The notes: generated by a model from the letters alone, not told the origin. A stretch of 34,154 bases of DNA from DATFMH01 sp035267045 (GCA_035267045.1 DATFMH010000044.1:1-34154), one strand, 5' to 3'. Numbered from the stretch's first letter, positions 16,785-26,025 are shown. Numbers and translations are program-made.

Positions 16785-18308
16785 TTATTTTCTTCTCTTA
16801 ACCCACCATTCCGAATTCTCTAATATTCCATTATGTGTGGATTTATTTTTTGAACTGTGGTTAGCCTGTCCGTCATTATTATTATCATTCGACAATAATG
16901 CAGCAGCAAGAGCGGATACTATATCTGAATCTGTTTCATCATTAATCAGGCTCATTTTTTTTACATCAAACTCATTATTCACGAAATGAGTATCATACCT
17001 GGCGTTAATGAATGCTTCGTGTTCCATAACATAATAACAAAATGGTATCGTTGTCTTACATCCTGCAATCTCGTATTCCCTTAGGGCACGCTTCATACGT
17101 CGTATAGCTTCATCTCTGTCACGACCGTGCACACATAATTTCGTCATCAAGGGATCGTAATTGATAGATACTTCCTGATTTTCCTCAACCCCGGTATCAA
17201 CCCGAACCCCGATACCGGTTGGTACCCTGTGAGTTTTTAATAATCCGGTGCTCGGTAAAAAATTATTGGCTGGATCTTCAGCACAAATACGTGATTCTAT
17301 GGCATGTCCATTTCGTTTGATGTCGTCTTGTGTATAAGGCAGTTTCTTCCCTTCTGCCACCCGAATTTGCAATTCCACAAGGTCGACACCTGTTATCAAT
17401 TCTGTTACGGGATGTTCAACCTGTAAACGGGTATTCATTTCCAGGAAATAGAAATTCATATGCTTATCGACGAGAAATTCAACAGTACCCGCATTTACAT
17501 AATTACAAGAACGGGCAGCTTCGCGTGCGGCCTTCGACATCTCATTTCTTAATTCTTCCGTTATAAATGCGCAAGGAGCTTCTTCTACTACTTTCTGATG
17601 CCGTCTCTGTATCGAACACTCACGATCGTACAAGTGTAGTACATTTCCGTGTCTGTCGGCAATAATCTGAAACTCCACATGATGCGGAGACTCCAGATAT
17701 TTCTCCACATAAACCCTGTCATCTCCAAAGGCGTTCAACGCTTCTGATCGTGATGCCTTAATACTTGAGACGAACATAGATTTATCACGAACGATACGCA
17801 TACCTTTACCACCTCCACCGGCAGCAGCTTTTATCAAAACAGGGTATCCTATATCATCAGCTACTTTTTCGGCTTCCTCAACACTTTTCAATGCTGTTGT
17901 AGTGCCCGGCGGTAAAGGCAGTCCCGCTTTCTTTGTCAATTCACGAGCACGGGTCTTGTCACCCATTACCCTTATGGCTTCCGCATCCGGGCCAATAAAT
18001 ATAATCCCTTCATCCTTGCAGCGTTGACTGAATTCGGCGTTTTCGCTCAAAAAACCATAACCAGGATGAATGGCATCTGCCTCTGTTTTCTTTGCTGCAC
18101 CGATAATTTTGTCCATATTCAGATAACTCTCAGAGGAGGCTGCTGCACCGATATGTACAGATTCATCGGCCATTCTAACATGGGGCGACTTTTCATCGGC
18201 TTCCGAATAAACAGCCACCGTTCTAATTCCAAGATCCTTACACGTCTTGATGACTCTGACTGCTATCTCTCCCCGATTGGCAATCAATACTTTTCTAATA
18301 TCCGGCAT
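16785..18308 (-). CDS. accC: Biotin carboxylase subunit of an acyl-CoA carboxylase
   Basis: This 507-residue protein has the three biotin-carboxylase parts: an N-terminal fold (KVLIANRGEIAVRVI), an ATP-grasp domain with the glycine loop AAAGGGGKGMRIV and the active-site strand EMNTRLQVEHPVTE, and a C-terminal domain (ESRICAEDP). It carboxylates biotin on a carrier protein using ATP and bicarbonate. Standard AccC is about 450 residues. Here about 50 extra residues, rich in Asn, Asp and Ser, end in SEWWVKRRK. No biotin carrier or carboxyltransferase gene is adjacent, so acetyl-CoA and propionyl-CoA carboxylase roles both remain open. Confidence 0.9.
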   Translation of the reverse strand: MPDIRKVLIANRGEIAVRVIKTCKDLGIRTVAVYSEADEKSPHVRMADESVHIGAAASSESYLNMDKIIGAAKKTEADAIHPGYGFLSENAEFSQRCKDEGIIFIGPDAEAIRVMGDKTRARELTKKAGLPLPPGTTTALKSVEEAEKVADDIGYPVLIKAAAGGGGKGMRIVRDKSMFVSSIKASRSEALNAFGDDRVYVEKYLESPHHVEFQIIADRHGNVLHLYDRECSIQRRHQKVVEEAPCAFITEELRNEMSKAAREAARSCNYVNAGTVEFLVDKHMNFYFLEMNTRLQVEHPVTELITGVDLVELQIRVAEGKKLPYTQDDIKRNGHAIESRICAEDPANNFLPSTGLLKTHRVPTGIGVRVDTGVEENQEVSINYDPLMTKLCVHGRDRDEAIRRMKRALREYEIAGCKTTIPFCYYVMEHEAFINARYDTHFVNNEFDVKKMSLINDETDSDIVSALAAALLSNDNNNDGQANHSSKNKSTHNGILENSEWWVKRRK

Positions 18309-18442
18309 TAATCCTGTAATTTAATTACGATTATTCATACTAAAAATACATGATATACATGAGGTACATTCTACCTACAAATAGAATATAAGACTTCTTT
18401 ACAGGTTTAAGAAATGGTATATCAATAAGCTATTAAAGGGTA

Positions 18443-19432
18443 TTATCTCTCTATATCTTTAGCGTACATTTTATTCCAATAGATTTCCGGTATGCTCATT
18501 ACTTTTTCGCGCTTACTAACGTACGCTCTCCGGGTAAATACCTGATAATCATTCTCCTCAATTTTATTCAATATACGCTGATAATTATAATGAGCAAGAT
18601 ATACCGGAAGCCTGGCCTCTTTAGTAAGGTAATCAATCCCCTTTTCCGCATTCTGATAATAATTACGAGCCCGGGCGATTTGAAATTTCATAAATGCTTT
18701 AAATTTATCTGTACATTGATGATCAAACAACTCTTCAATATCAATTCCATAACCGGCTAATTCATTTAAAGGAAGGTAAATTCTGTCTTTTTCCAAATCT
18801 TCACCTACATCCCTTAAAATATTTGTCAACTGCATAGCTATACCTAAATCAACCGCATATTCTAAAGCTTTTTTTTCAGAATAACCGAATATCTCGGTAG
18901 TCATAAGTCCCACTACCGATGCTACTCTATAGGAATAATCATATAATTCACTAAAGTCCTGATATCGGTTTTTAGTCAAGTCCGATGTAATCCCCTCAAT
19001 CAATAATAATGGTAGATCTGGTTTTATATTAAAAGAAGAGATTGTATCTCTGAAAGCTAAAAGTATTGGATTATTACCTTTATAATTGTTGTTATACAAT
19101 TGTATTAAATCGAATTTCCATTGTTCCAGAAGATGGATTTTATCCGATTTTGATAACGCTGATGAATAGCCTGCCGATTCTGCATCAGCAATATTATCGA
19201 GCGATCGGCATAATGCATAAACAGCAAATACCCCTCTTTGCTTTTTGTTTGGCAGAAAACGGGTCGCCATATAAAATGTTTTTGCATATTCCCTCGTAAT
19301 GGAACGACAATGTCTATAAGCGATTCGCAATTCAGGATCTATAAGTTCCTCAATGACATTCCTGTGGATAGATGTCCGCTCATAAATCGGCCTGAATAAG
19401 AAGCCGGGATATCTAAGAATTTTATAGTTCAT
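18443..19432 (-). CDS. Phytoene/squalene synthase family protein
   Basis: The protein joins two prenyl diphosphates head to head. The two Asp-rich metal-binding motifs are both present: LDNIADAE and NILRDVGEDLEKDRIYLP. The family blocks AKTFYMATRFLPNKKQRGVFAVYALCR and EARLPVYLA are also visible. I use the ATG at 19432 (MNYKIL, 329 residues). A GTG at 19447 gives five more residues and has AGG six bases upstream, so it remains possible. It could be CrtB-like (phytoene) or squalene/HpnD-like. The CrtI-like enzyme at 13408 favours carotenoid chemistry but does not prove it. Confidence 0.85.
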   Translation of the reverse strand: MNYKILRYPGFLFRPIYERTSIHRNVIEELIDPELRIAYRHCRSITREYAKTFYMATRFLPNKKQRGVFAVYALCRSLDNIADAESAGYSSALSKSDKIHLLEQWKFDLIQLYNNNYKGNNPILLAFRDTISSFNIKPDLPLLLIEGITSDLTKNRYQDFSELYDYSYRVASVVGLMTTEIFGYSEKKALEYAVDLGIAMQLTNILRDVGEDLEKDRIYLPLNELAGYGIDIEELFDHQCTDKFKAFMKFQIARARNYYQNAEKGIDYLTKEARLPVYLAHYNYQRILNKIEENDYQVFTRRAYVSKREKVMSIPEIYWNKMYAKDIER

Positions 19433-19447
19433 GTACCTTTTATTCAC

Positions 19448-19879
19448 ACACAGCCTAAACTTTAGAATGTAAATGCACTTTAATTGATGAATAGTTCCAG
19501 GCTGCTGTTAACTTTTTATTAAACTTTCACAGATTTACCAAAATGATACAATTAATCCTCATATTCTATTATTTATAGAATACGTAATATCTTTATTACC
19601 CGATATCCATTTTAATTATAATTTATTTGTTAATATCTATCTTTAACTTATAACTTTTATCAAAATGTTCTATCTTTGATTAAATTATTTTACTATTTCT
19701 CTAATTATAGAAAGATAATTTAATCACCGTCAATCAGATATCAGCCTATAATAACATTAATAATTATATTAAATTTACCATCGAAACGTAATTGATAAAG
19801 AAAAAGGTTTTAAAGCACACATAATTCTTACAGAACAAATACACTTAGTAATTCGGAATTTATATTAATTATCACAGCC
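19448..19879. other. AT-rich divergent intergenic region
   Basis: This AT-rich stretch lies between the divergently read prenyl synthase and LacI-family genes. The only element I can support is a -7-like TATCTTTG at 19671-19678. No ORF or stable hairpin stands out. Confidence 0.5.
19671..19678 (+). promoter_or_regulatory. Candidate -7 element for lacI-purC
   Basis: TATCTTTG matches TANNTTTG. The expected -33 TTTG is not clear at the right distance, only CTTA. Transcription from here would give a leader of about 200 bases before the LacI-family gene. Confidence 0.35.
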
Positions 19880-20887
19880 ATGGCTAAAAAAGTAACAATT
19901 TACGATGTAGCTAATCGGGCAAACGTTGCCATCTCAACGGTTTCCCGGGTTTTAAATGATTCTCCTTATGTTTCTGATAAAACCAAGAAAAAAGTTAAAG
20001 CAGCTATTGAAGAGTTAGAATTCTATCCCCAGGTGAATGCCCGGAAACTTGCCAGCAAGGAACCTCAAATGATAGCAATGGCTGTTCCTACATTTACTAC
20101 ACCATTTTTTAATGAAGTTTTAAAAGGTGTTAAGGACGAAATCACTAATATTGATCTCGATTTAATTATATTTAATACGGGATCTTCGGATTCAAAAGAA
20201 AATTTCAAAAAGTTTCTTGATCGTGGTACCCCTGATGCCCTGATCATTTTTTCCATTGAGATAGATGATGAAATTGACAGGCGCCTGTCACACCTTAATG
20301 TTCCTATCATTTTAATTGATACAAAACATCCCAATTACGACTATTATTGGTGGGATAATTACAAAGGCGGATATCTGGCCGGTGAACATTTAGCTGCGCA
20401 GGGTTTTCAAAAAATTGGTTTAATTCGTGCTCATACACGGGCCAATAAATATGTTCAACGGGAGCAGGGCTTTCGTGATGCACTAAATAAAAATAACATT
20501 CCTTTGCAGGAAGAATATGTTGCTTCGGGTATCACTCGTAAACATGCCGGCTTCAGCGAAGAAGCGGGTTATGAGGCTTTATATATAATGCATAACAGGG
20601 ATTCAATGCCCGATGCCATTTTTTGTATGAATGATATGCAGGCTTTGGGTGCTCTGCACGCCTTATCTGAATTAAATTTGAGCGTTCCTGAAGATGTAGC
20701 ATTAATTGGATATGACAATGTTAAAATTGCTAAATATCTTAGCCTGACTACACTTGATCAAAAAATGATTGAGATCGGAAAGCAAGCGACTAAAAGACTT
20801 GCTAAAAGTATTTATGAAGATCTGGAAGATCACGAACAAGTTACGGTTGAACCGGAACTAATTGAACGTAAATCAACATATAAATAG
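19880..20887 (+). CDS. LacI-family transcriptional regulator
   Basis: This 335-residue protein has a LacI helix-turn-helix at residues 4-30 (VTIYDVANRANVAISTVSRVLN), a hinge helix (PQVNARKLAS, about 52-61) and a periplasmic-binding-protein-like effector domain from about 63 on. ALIGYDNVKIAKYLSLTTLDQ is the typical C-terminal block. The effector cannot be read from the sequence. Its stop codon overlaps the purC start by one base, so the two are translationally coupled. E. coli PurR, the purine repressor, is also a LacI-family protein, but that parallel is only suggestive here. Confidence 0.92.
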   Translation: MAKKVTIYDVANRANVAISTVSRVLNDSPYVSDKTKKKVKAAIEELEFYPQVNARKLASKEPQMIAMAVPTFTTPFFNEVLKGVKDEITNIDLDLIIFNTGSSDSKENFKKFLDRGTPDALIIFSIEIDDEIDRRLSHLNVPIILIDTKHPNYDYYWWDNYKGGYLAGEHLAAQGFQKIGLIRAHTRANKYVQREQGFRDALNKNNIPLQEEYVASGITRKHAGFSEEAGYEALYIMHNRDSMPDAIFCMNDMQALGALHALSELNLSVPEDVALIGYDNVKIAKYLSLTTLDQKMIEIGKQATKRLAKSIYEDLEDHEQVTVEPELIERKSTYK

Positions 20888-21852
20888 TGAATATCAGTGA
20901 GATAGATCGTAAACAGGCGTTGAATAATTGTATCACTCATACGCAAGTCGATTACCTGCCTGAACCATATAGAGGTAAAGTACGCGACGTCTATACGTTA
21001 AATGAACATACATTGGGGATTGTCGCCTCAGACCGTATATCGGCTTTTGATCACATATTAAAACAGCCTATTCCTTTTAAGGGACAGATACTTAATACAA
21101 TAGCCGCTTTCTTTTTTGAGAAAGTTAAAGATATTGTTGATACTCATGTCATTGACGTACCTCATCCGAATGTGACTATTGCAAAAAAATGTGAATCACT
21201 ACCGGTGGAAGTCGTTATTCGTGGGTATCTTGTCGGACATTCATGGCGTGTGTATAACTCCGGCGAACGGACCCTATGCGGGGTTAGTTTACCTGAAGGA
21301 CTTAAGGAAAACCAGCGTTTTGAGAAACCTATCCTTACCCCTGCCACTAAAGCAAAAGAAGGCCACGATGAGGATATTTCCGAGGAAGAAATTATCAAAC
21401 GTGGTATTGTTGGTGAAGAATTATGGCACCAAATAAGGCAAACAGCATTCAAATTATTCGATCGTGGACAGCAGATAGCTAATAAAAATGGCTTAATCCT
21501 TGTCGATACCAAGTATGAATTTGGACTTAATAATGGTCAACTTGTATTAATAGACGAAGTTCATACACCCGACTCTTCTCGTTACTTTTATGCGGATGGC
21601 TATGAAGAACGTTTGGAAAAGGGAGAACGACAAAAACAATTATCCAAGGAATTTATCAGAGAATGGTTAATGTCGAAAGGTTTCCAGGGTAAAGAAGGAC
21701 AACAATTACCGGATATGAGCGATGAGTTCAGATGGATTGTATTTGAAAGATATTCGGAACTATTTGAAATTGTTACCGGACAACCTTTTGAGCCGGTTCC
21801 CACCGATCATTTTGATGATCAATTAGCAGGGATATTTAAAAAATACAAGTGA
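20887..21852 (+). CDS. purC: Phosphoribosylaminoimidazole-succinocarboxamide (SAICAR) synthase
   Basis: This 321-residue enzyme joins CAIR and aspartate with ATP in purine synthesis. It is the longer, yeast-like form rather than the short E. coli form of about 237 residues. Blocks are YRGKVRDVYTL, VASDRISAFDHIL, VVIRGYLVGHSWRVY, PILTPATKAKEGHDED and VLIDEVHTPDSSRYF. The start is a GTG that shares its G with the LacI gene's TAG stop; no ATG is available near it. No other purine genes are in the window. Confidence 0.93.
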   Translation: MNISEIDRKQALNNCITHTQVDYLPEPYRGKVRDVYTLNEHTLGIVASDRISAFDHILKQPIPFKGQILNTIAAFFFEKVKDIVDTHVIDVPHPNVTIAKKCESLPVEVVIRGYLVGHSWRVYNSGERTLCGVSLPEGLKENQRFEKPILTPATKAKEGHDEDISEEEIIKRGIVGEELWHQIRQTAFKLFDRGQQIANKNGLILVDTKYEFGLNNGQLVLIDEVHTPDSSRYFYADGYEERLEKGERQKQLSKEFIREWLMSKGFQGKEGQQLPDMSDEFRWIVFERYSELFEIVTGQPFEPVPTDHFDDQLAGIFKKYK

Positions 21853-22425
21853 TCTGCGAACAAAGGATAACCACAGAGAGTGCTTTGAATAAAACCGGGG
21901 ACACAAGGAAATTGGTTAAAATAACGTATTTGAACTATTAATATGGTTGTAATCAATATTCCACCTATCCGGATGACCGATCGGGGCCGGCAGTGCTCCA
22001 ATGCTTTTTTCAAAGGCATGACAGCCTGAGTTGGTGATGTGTAATGAGTCCTTGGCAAGTATATTCGCTTCAATTCCAAACACCCAACGTTGACAATCCT
22101 CACATTCCAGGTAGGTATAGCTATGGATACATGGCGTATATTTTGAATTAATCATGTAAAATTTGGTTCCCAGGTATCATTTATCCGTACTCCGGTTTCC
22201 GTCTGCCGTTAAAGTCATTCCCCGCTTAACGGGAAATCCGGATGAGTTGTGCTATGGGAACAAATCGAACAAATACGGTTGTAAATATTACCCCACATTT
22301 CTGTATGCTCGATCAAGTCGGGCATAACGTCCATAGATGATATTTGAATTTATTCGTAGTAGAGCGTCCGGGCAGAGTGTTCCCATTGTGACATTAGGAA
22401 TGAGATGAAAAATTGAAGTGGTAAA
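21853..22425. other. Gene-poor stretch with repeat remnants
   Basis: No gene is convincing. A 79-codon minus-strand frame (21916-22155) contains Cys/His-rich residues but overlaps the repeat and another open frame, so I do not call it. The stretch holds the repeat copy B, a CCACAGAG segment near 21871 like degenerate repeats in many bacteria, and a small inverted repeat TTCCCCG/CGGGAA near 22219. It may be the remnant of a decayed element. Confidence 0.5.
21977..22038. repeat. Dispersed repeat, copy B
   Basis: It is a diverged copy of 822-881 in the same orientation, with the blocks CCGATCG, GGCCGGC, GCTCC, a T run, GGCATGAC and GTGAT in order. The surrounding DNA is not obviously similar to the copy A flanks. 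Confidence 0.6.
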
Positions 22426-22971
22426 TCAGGGCTTTTCCTTGAATACTTCTATCAAAAAGAGCAAATGATCTCTCAATTCCTTATTGATCATTCCCACTCC
22501 TTCTTTTATATCCGCCCGGCTTACATTTTCGGCAAAACGTTTATCTTTGAGCTTTTTTGTTACCGATTTAGGTTTCATATCCTGAAAACCATTCGGACGA
22601 ACAAGAGAAACGGCATTCATAAAACCGGATAATTCGTCGCATGCAAATAAATATTTGTCCATTTCCGCTTCGGGCCTTTTACCTGTTCTCTCCGGGGCGT
22701 GAGCTTTGATGGCTTCTATAATTTCATTTGATAAATCCATCTTAGGGAAAATATCATTGATTGCTTTATTCGGATGTTCATCAGGAAATTTTTCCCAATC
22801 AAGATCATGCAATAAACCGGCTGTCCACCATTTCTCAATATCTTCCTCACTTAGGTCCAAATCACTTGCATAAGCTTCCATAGCCGCCGCTACCATCCTG
22901 CAATGGAGCCTAAGATTGTCATCATCAATGTATTCTTCCAGTATTCTTTCGGATTCTTCTCTGTTAATCAT
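22426..22971 (-). CDS. HD-domain protein
   Basis: This 181-residue protein has the HD metal-dependent phosphohydrolase pattern: His23 (LRLHCR), His55-Asp56 (GLLHDLDWEKFPDEH) and His91 (IKAHAPE). Such proteins usually hydrolyse nucleotides or phosphate esters, but this subgroup has no defined substrate that I know. It is a single-domain protein. It lies 153 bp downstream of sufE on the same strand, with a terminator between them. Confidence 0.8.
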   Translation of the reverse strand: MINREESERILEEYIDDDNLRLHCRMVAAAMEAYASDLDLSEEDIEKWWTAGLLHDLDWEKFPDEHPNKAINDIFPKMDLSNEIIEAIKAHAPERTGKRPEAEMDKYLFACDELSGFMNAVSLVRPNGFQDMKPKSVTKKLKDKRFAENVSRADIKEGVGMINKELRDHLLFLIEVFKEKP

Positions 22972-23007
22972 ATTCCGTTTCTTTGTTTGTGTTTAACATA
23001 ATAAATA

Positions 23008-23033
23008 AAGCCATGACCACAATGTCACGGCTT
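23008..23033 (-). terminator. Terminator-like hairpin after sufE
   Basis: AAGCC and GGCTT with inner TGAC and GTCA pair around CACAAT, with one mismatched pair. On the minus strand the stem is followed by the T-rich TATTTATTA. It fits termination of sufE transcripts before the HD gene. Confidence 0.55.
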
Positions 23034-23124
23034 CCGGGTAAATCATTTGGCGTTTTATAAATATTTACATTTAAAATAGTTAAATCACCTAATGCTGACA
23101 GTTAGTGATAAAATGAAATATCCA

Positions 23125-23559
23125 TTACGCTTGATCAGATTCTAATTTTGCTTTAAAGGCCATGGCATAAAATTGAATTTGTTTAACCATAGCAACCAGT
23201 CCATTTGCTCTTGTCGGCGACAAATGGGTATCCATCCCTATGTTTTTGATAAAATCAGGTGGATATGAAAGTATATCTTCCGGTTTTTGTTCGGAATAAA
23301 CCCTCAATAATAATGAAACCAGCCCTTTTACAATCATAGCGTCACTATCGGCATAAAATTTTATTTTATCACCATCCAGTTCTGCATGAAGCCAAACCTG
23401 GGACTGGCAGCCTTTGACTTTATTTTGATCCAATCTTTGTTCTTCAGGAAAATCCTTTAATTTCCGGCCCTGCTTTATTAGATGCTCATATTTTTCGGTC
23501 CAATCATCAAACAAGGAAAATTCCCGTACGATTCTGTCCTGTATCTCAGGTATAGTCAT
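23125..23559 (-). CDS. sufE: SufE-family sulfur acceptor
   Basis: This 144-residue protein has the SufE fold pattern, with the sulfur-accepting Cys51 in KVKGCQSQVW and the RANGLVAMV helix near the C-terminus. SufE takes persulfide sulfur from the cysteine desulfurase SufS and passes it to the SufBCD scaffold for Fe-S assembly. No other suf genes are in the window. Confidence 0.93.
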   Translation of the reverse strand: MTIPEIQDRIVREFSLFDDWTEKYEHLIKQGRKLKDFPEEQRLDQNKVKGCQSQVWLHAELDGDKIKFYADSDAMIVKGLVSLLLRVYSEQKPEDILSYPPDFIKNIGMDTHLSPTRANGLVAMVKQIQFYAMAFKAKLESDQA

Positions 23560-23639
23560 AATATCTTATATAATTTCTGATTTCAGCGTTTCTTCTTTCA
23601 TTTACAACGAACAAATCGCTTAAATCTTGAGTTTATATT

Positions 23640-24497
23640 CTACTTATCATTTATATGAAAATAATTCAAGGATTTTATTCTGTCCCTGGCTTTCTGTTCG
23701 TCGGTCATTCCCCAATTATATTGGTAAGTGGTTCCCTCCCATTCTCCATACATGGGATTTGGCAGAACAATAAACATGTTACCGAATTTGCTTTTATTCT
23801 GCTCAACCAGCAGATTTCTTTGATCACTGGATTTATGTTGAAAATTTTGAGAGAAATCACCAAGGTTATCCCCACATAAAAGAACAATATTATGAGTCTT
23901 TTCAATGGATTTACGACGTTTTGTTTTGTCGGATGTCAACGTTTTCAATAACAAATGACTTTTCTCTGCCTGAGGGAATCCCAATTCCTTGAGGTTTTTC
24001 AAAGTGCCGTCCTGTTCATCAACCCCACGGTTTGTGACATAATATACGTCAACACCATGATCAACTGCATAACTCAAAAAGTTAACAGATCCGGGCGTAG
24101 CTTTTGCCCTGGCAGCGGCGGTCCATTGTTTCCATCTGGTTGGATAACTTACGGTATCAATTATATTCATGGCCTGATAAGGACTATTATTCAAAACTGT
24201 TTCATCGATATCAACAACGACAGCCTTTTTTTTGCCTGTTGTGTCATTTTTAAGAATTTCATCCAACCGGTTATGAGCCATATTAAAAGCCTGATAATAA
24301 AGTGCCCGTACTTCAGCCGATCTTTGATACCATAGAACGGCTAGTACATTTTGGTTTAATAGGTGGGCGGTCTGATTTACAGACTTGCTTTTAATGACTT
24401 TATGAGTGGTTGAACAACCGTTAAACAAAAATGTGAATAGTATTGCTGAAATAATTATGTAATAATAATGAATTCGTTCTTTTCGAAGTGTATTCAT
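23640..24497 (-). CDS. e(P4)-family acid phosphatase lipoprotein
   Basis: This 285-residue protein has a signal peptide with lipobox FNGC (Cys28) and the HAD nucleophile motif VVVDIDETVLNNSPY (Asp96 and Asp98). VYYVTNRG (motif 2) and LLCGDNLGDF (motif 4) follow. Haemophilus e(P4) and relatives dephosphorylate nucleotide monophosphates, including NMN, at the outer membrane. The likely role is salvage of phosphate and nucleosides or NAD precursors. The pncB/pncA operon is about 10 kb away, so any link is only functional. Confidence 0.88.
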   Translation of the reverse strand: MNTLRKERIHYYYIIISAILFTFLFNGCSTTHKVIKSKSVNQTAHLLNQNVLAVLWYQRSAEVRALYYQAFNMAHNRLDEILKNDTTGKKKAVVVDIDETVLNNSPYQAMNIIDTVSYPTRWKQWTAAARAKATPGSVNFLSYAVDHGVDVYYVTNRGVDEQDGTLKNLKELGFPQAEKSHLLLKTLTSDKTKRRKSIEKTHNIVLLCGDNLGDFSQNFQHKSSDQRNLLVEQNKSKFGNMFIVLPNPMYGEWEGTTYQYNWGMTDEQKARDRIKSLNYFHINDK

Positions 24498-24583
24498 AAA
24501 TACTTTAATTTAATTTTCTTTCAACTATTTGTATTACAAGACACAACAAGTAACATACTTACTCTCTGTATATCATAATATAT

Positions 24584-25471
24584 TTATTTATAAGATTTCA
24601 TCATTCGATCAACAGTCGTTACAAGTTGATCAGCCGGCCAGGTATTACCTTTAAATATTTTATACACTTTTCCGTCCGGGTCAACGACAACCGTTCGTAA
24701 ATTATGTGTGATCCGTTTTTTCCCGTACTCGTAAAAAACACCAAATGCCGCCGTCAATTTACCTATTTGATCCGGTTTACCGGATACGAATGACCATGTA
24801 CTCAACTCATCCGTATATTTTTTAGCATAGGTTTTTAAGGTAGACGGAGTGTCATTTTTTGTATCAAAGCTTATACTCAATAAATGAAATTTGTTGCCAT
24901 ATTTCTTTTTCAGAATAGGTTGAACATACTGAAGATTTTTCGACATCAAGGGACAGTAGTTTGGTAATGGGCACTGAGTATAGAAAAATGTCATAATAAC
25001 TGGCTCTCCTTGATATTCCTGAATTGTAACAGGATTATTGTCCTGATCGAATAACCGAACAGTAGGAACAGAATCGCCCTTACCCAATTTTTTACTGTTT
25101 TTCGGCTCCTTTACATCCGGTAAATTATTTCCAGCCGGATGTTCCGAGACAAGAGAGTCGGCTATTTGATGAATTCCTGTCACCCAGGCACTATCGCGAT
25201 TAACATGTAATTTAAAAGCCACGGCTTCATCTATATCGAGGCCTTGTAACTGGGTTGTATCGGGTACATAGAAAGGCATTGTCATCGCTCTCATGTAACC
25301 CGGAATATCCTCATGTTCTATCATTACCGTATGTGGATCGGAACTGAAACCTACTATGCGACCCTTAGCATCATAAGTTTCAGTATTATTTAAAAATTGC
25401 TGATATACAATTATTGCCACCAGTGCTACTATAAGAATGATAATCAGTTTCGGTAAAATATCTTTCGACAT
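24584..25471 (-). CDS. CusF-SCO fusion copper protein
   Basis: This 295-residue protein has an N-terminal membrane anchor (about 8-27), a CusF-like copper-binding domain (about 33-105) and a SCO/redoxin domain (about 130-295). In the CusF part HEDIPGYMRAMTMPF provides His53, Met63 and Met65; Met60 stands where CusF has its copper-stacking Trp. The SCO part has Cys167 and Cys173 in CPLPNYC (CX5C rather than the usual CX3C) and His256 in THNLRTVVV. SCO proteins deliver copper to cytochrome oxidase or act as thiol oxidoreductases. No oxidase gene is nearby. A tandem operator-like motif lies about 215 bp upstream. Confidence 0.87.
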   Translation of the reverse strand: MSKDILPKLIIILIVALVAIIVYQQFLNNTETYDAKGRIVGFSSDPHTVMIEHEDIPGYMRAMTMPFYVPDTTQLQGLDIDEAVAFKLHVNRDSAWVTGIHQIADSLVSEHPAGNNLPDVKEPKNSKKLGKGDSVPTVRLFDQDNNPVTIQEYQGEPVIMTFFYTQCPLPNYCPLMSKNLQYVQPILKKKYGNKFHLLSISFDTKNDTPSTLKTYAKKYTDELSTWSFVSGKPDQIGKLTAAFGVFYEYGKKRITHNLRTVVVDPDGKVYKIFKGNTWPADQLVTTVDRMMKSYK

Positions 25472-26025
25472 GGTAAACTATAAATTTCTTTTTTTCTGAA
25501 TATAATTGATCAATAAAATACAGTTTTGAATAATGAATAACTTCCCATATTAACCAAGTACCAACATGTTTATTTTAGCTTCTTGTTTTTGTTTATCAAA
25601 TAGTCATGCTCATTATAATGATCTACCTGTTATTTAAAATTTATGAGTATATAAATGAATCTTTATCCATTGGCTCAATGATATTGACAAATATTGTCTA
25701 TCTCTTGACAAATATTGCCATACCATGAATGCGCTTTTAATGTTTACAACCTTTATTCTTAAATAGATTATACAAATAAATATTATTCTTACAATATTTA
25801 AAGGGTTTTTTAAATATCTCATAATATTTTTAAAAAGAATACCTGTCTTACTTCCTGATTTGTCTATGAAAATTATGTAACCAAAACGTCCTGAAATCCG
25901 TAATTTTAGTACAGATTATTTAATAAAGAGAGAGACTCAAAACGAGTCATTTAAGAACGGCATAAAGTAGTTACCTATTAAAGGTTTAAGTCCTTATATA
26001 ACTGTTTAATCAAGGAAAAATTATT
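25472..26025. other. Divergent intergenic region with tandem operator
   Basis: An AT-rich gap between the copper-protein gene (reading left) and tonB (reading right). A 62-codon minus-strand frame (25634-25822) runs across the operator and has no family features, so it is not called. No exact promoter consensus was found for either gene. Confidence 0.5.
25685..25720. promoter_or_regulatory. Tandem palindromic operator
   Basis: GACAAATATTGTC (25686-25698) is a perfect inverted repeat. GACAAATATTGCC (25707-25719) repeats it with one change. The centres are 21 bp apart, two helical turns, so two dimers could bind on the same face. Both copies are preceded by TT. The regulator is unknown. The site could serve the copper-protein gene or the tonB gene. 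Confidence 0.5.

Noticed and set aside
21916..22155. 79-codon minus-strand frame with Cys and His residues
   Set aside because: It overlaps another open frame and the dispersed repeat, with no ribosome site or known motif. It could be a decayed element fragment, so it is described only as part of the gap.
25634..25822. 62-codon minus-strand frame
   Set aside because: It covers the tandem operator and has a composition expected of AT-rich noncoding DNA.
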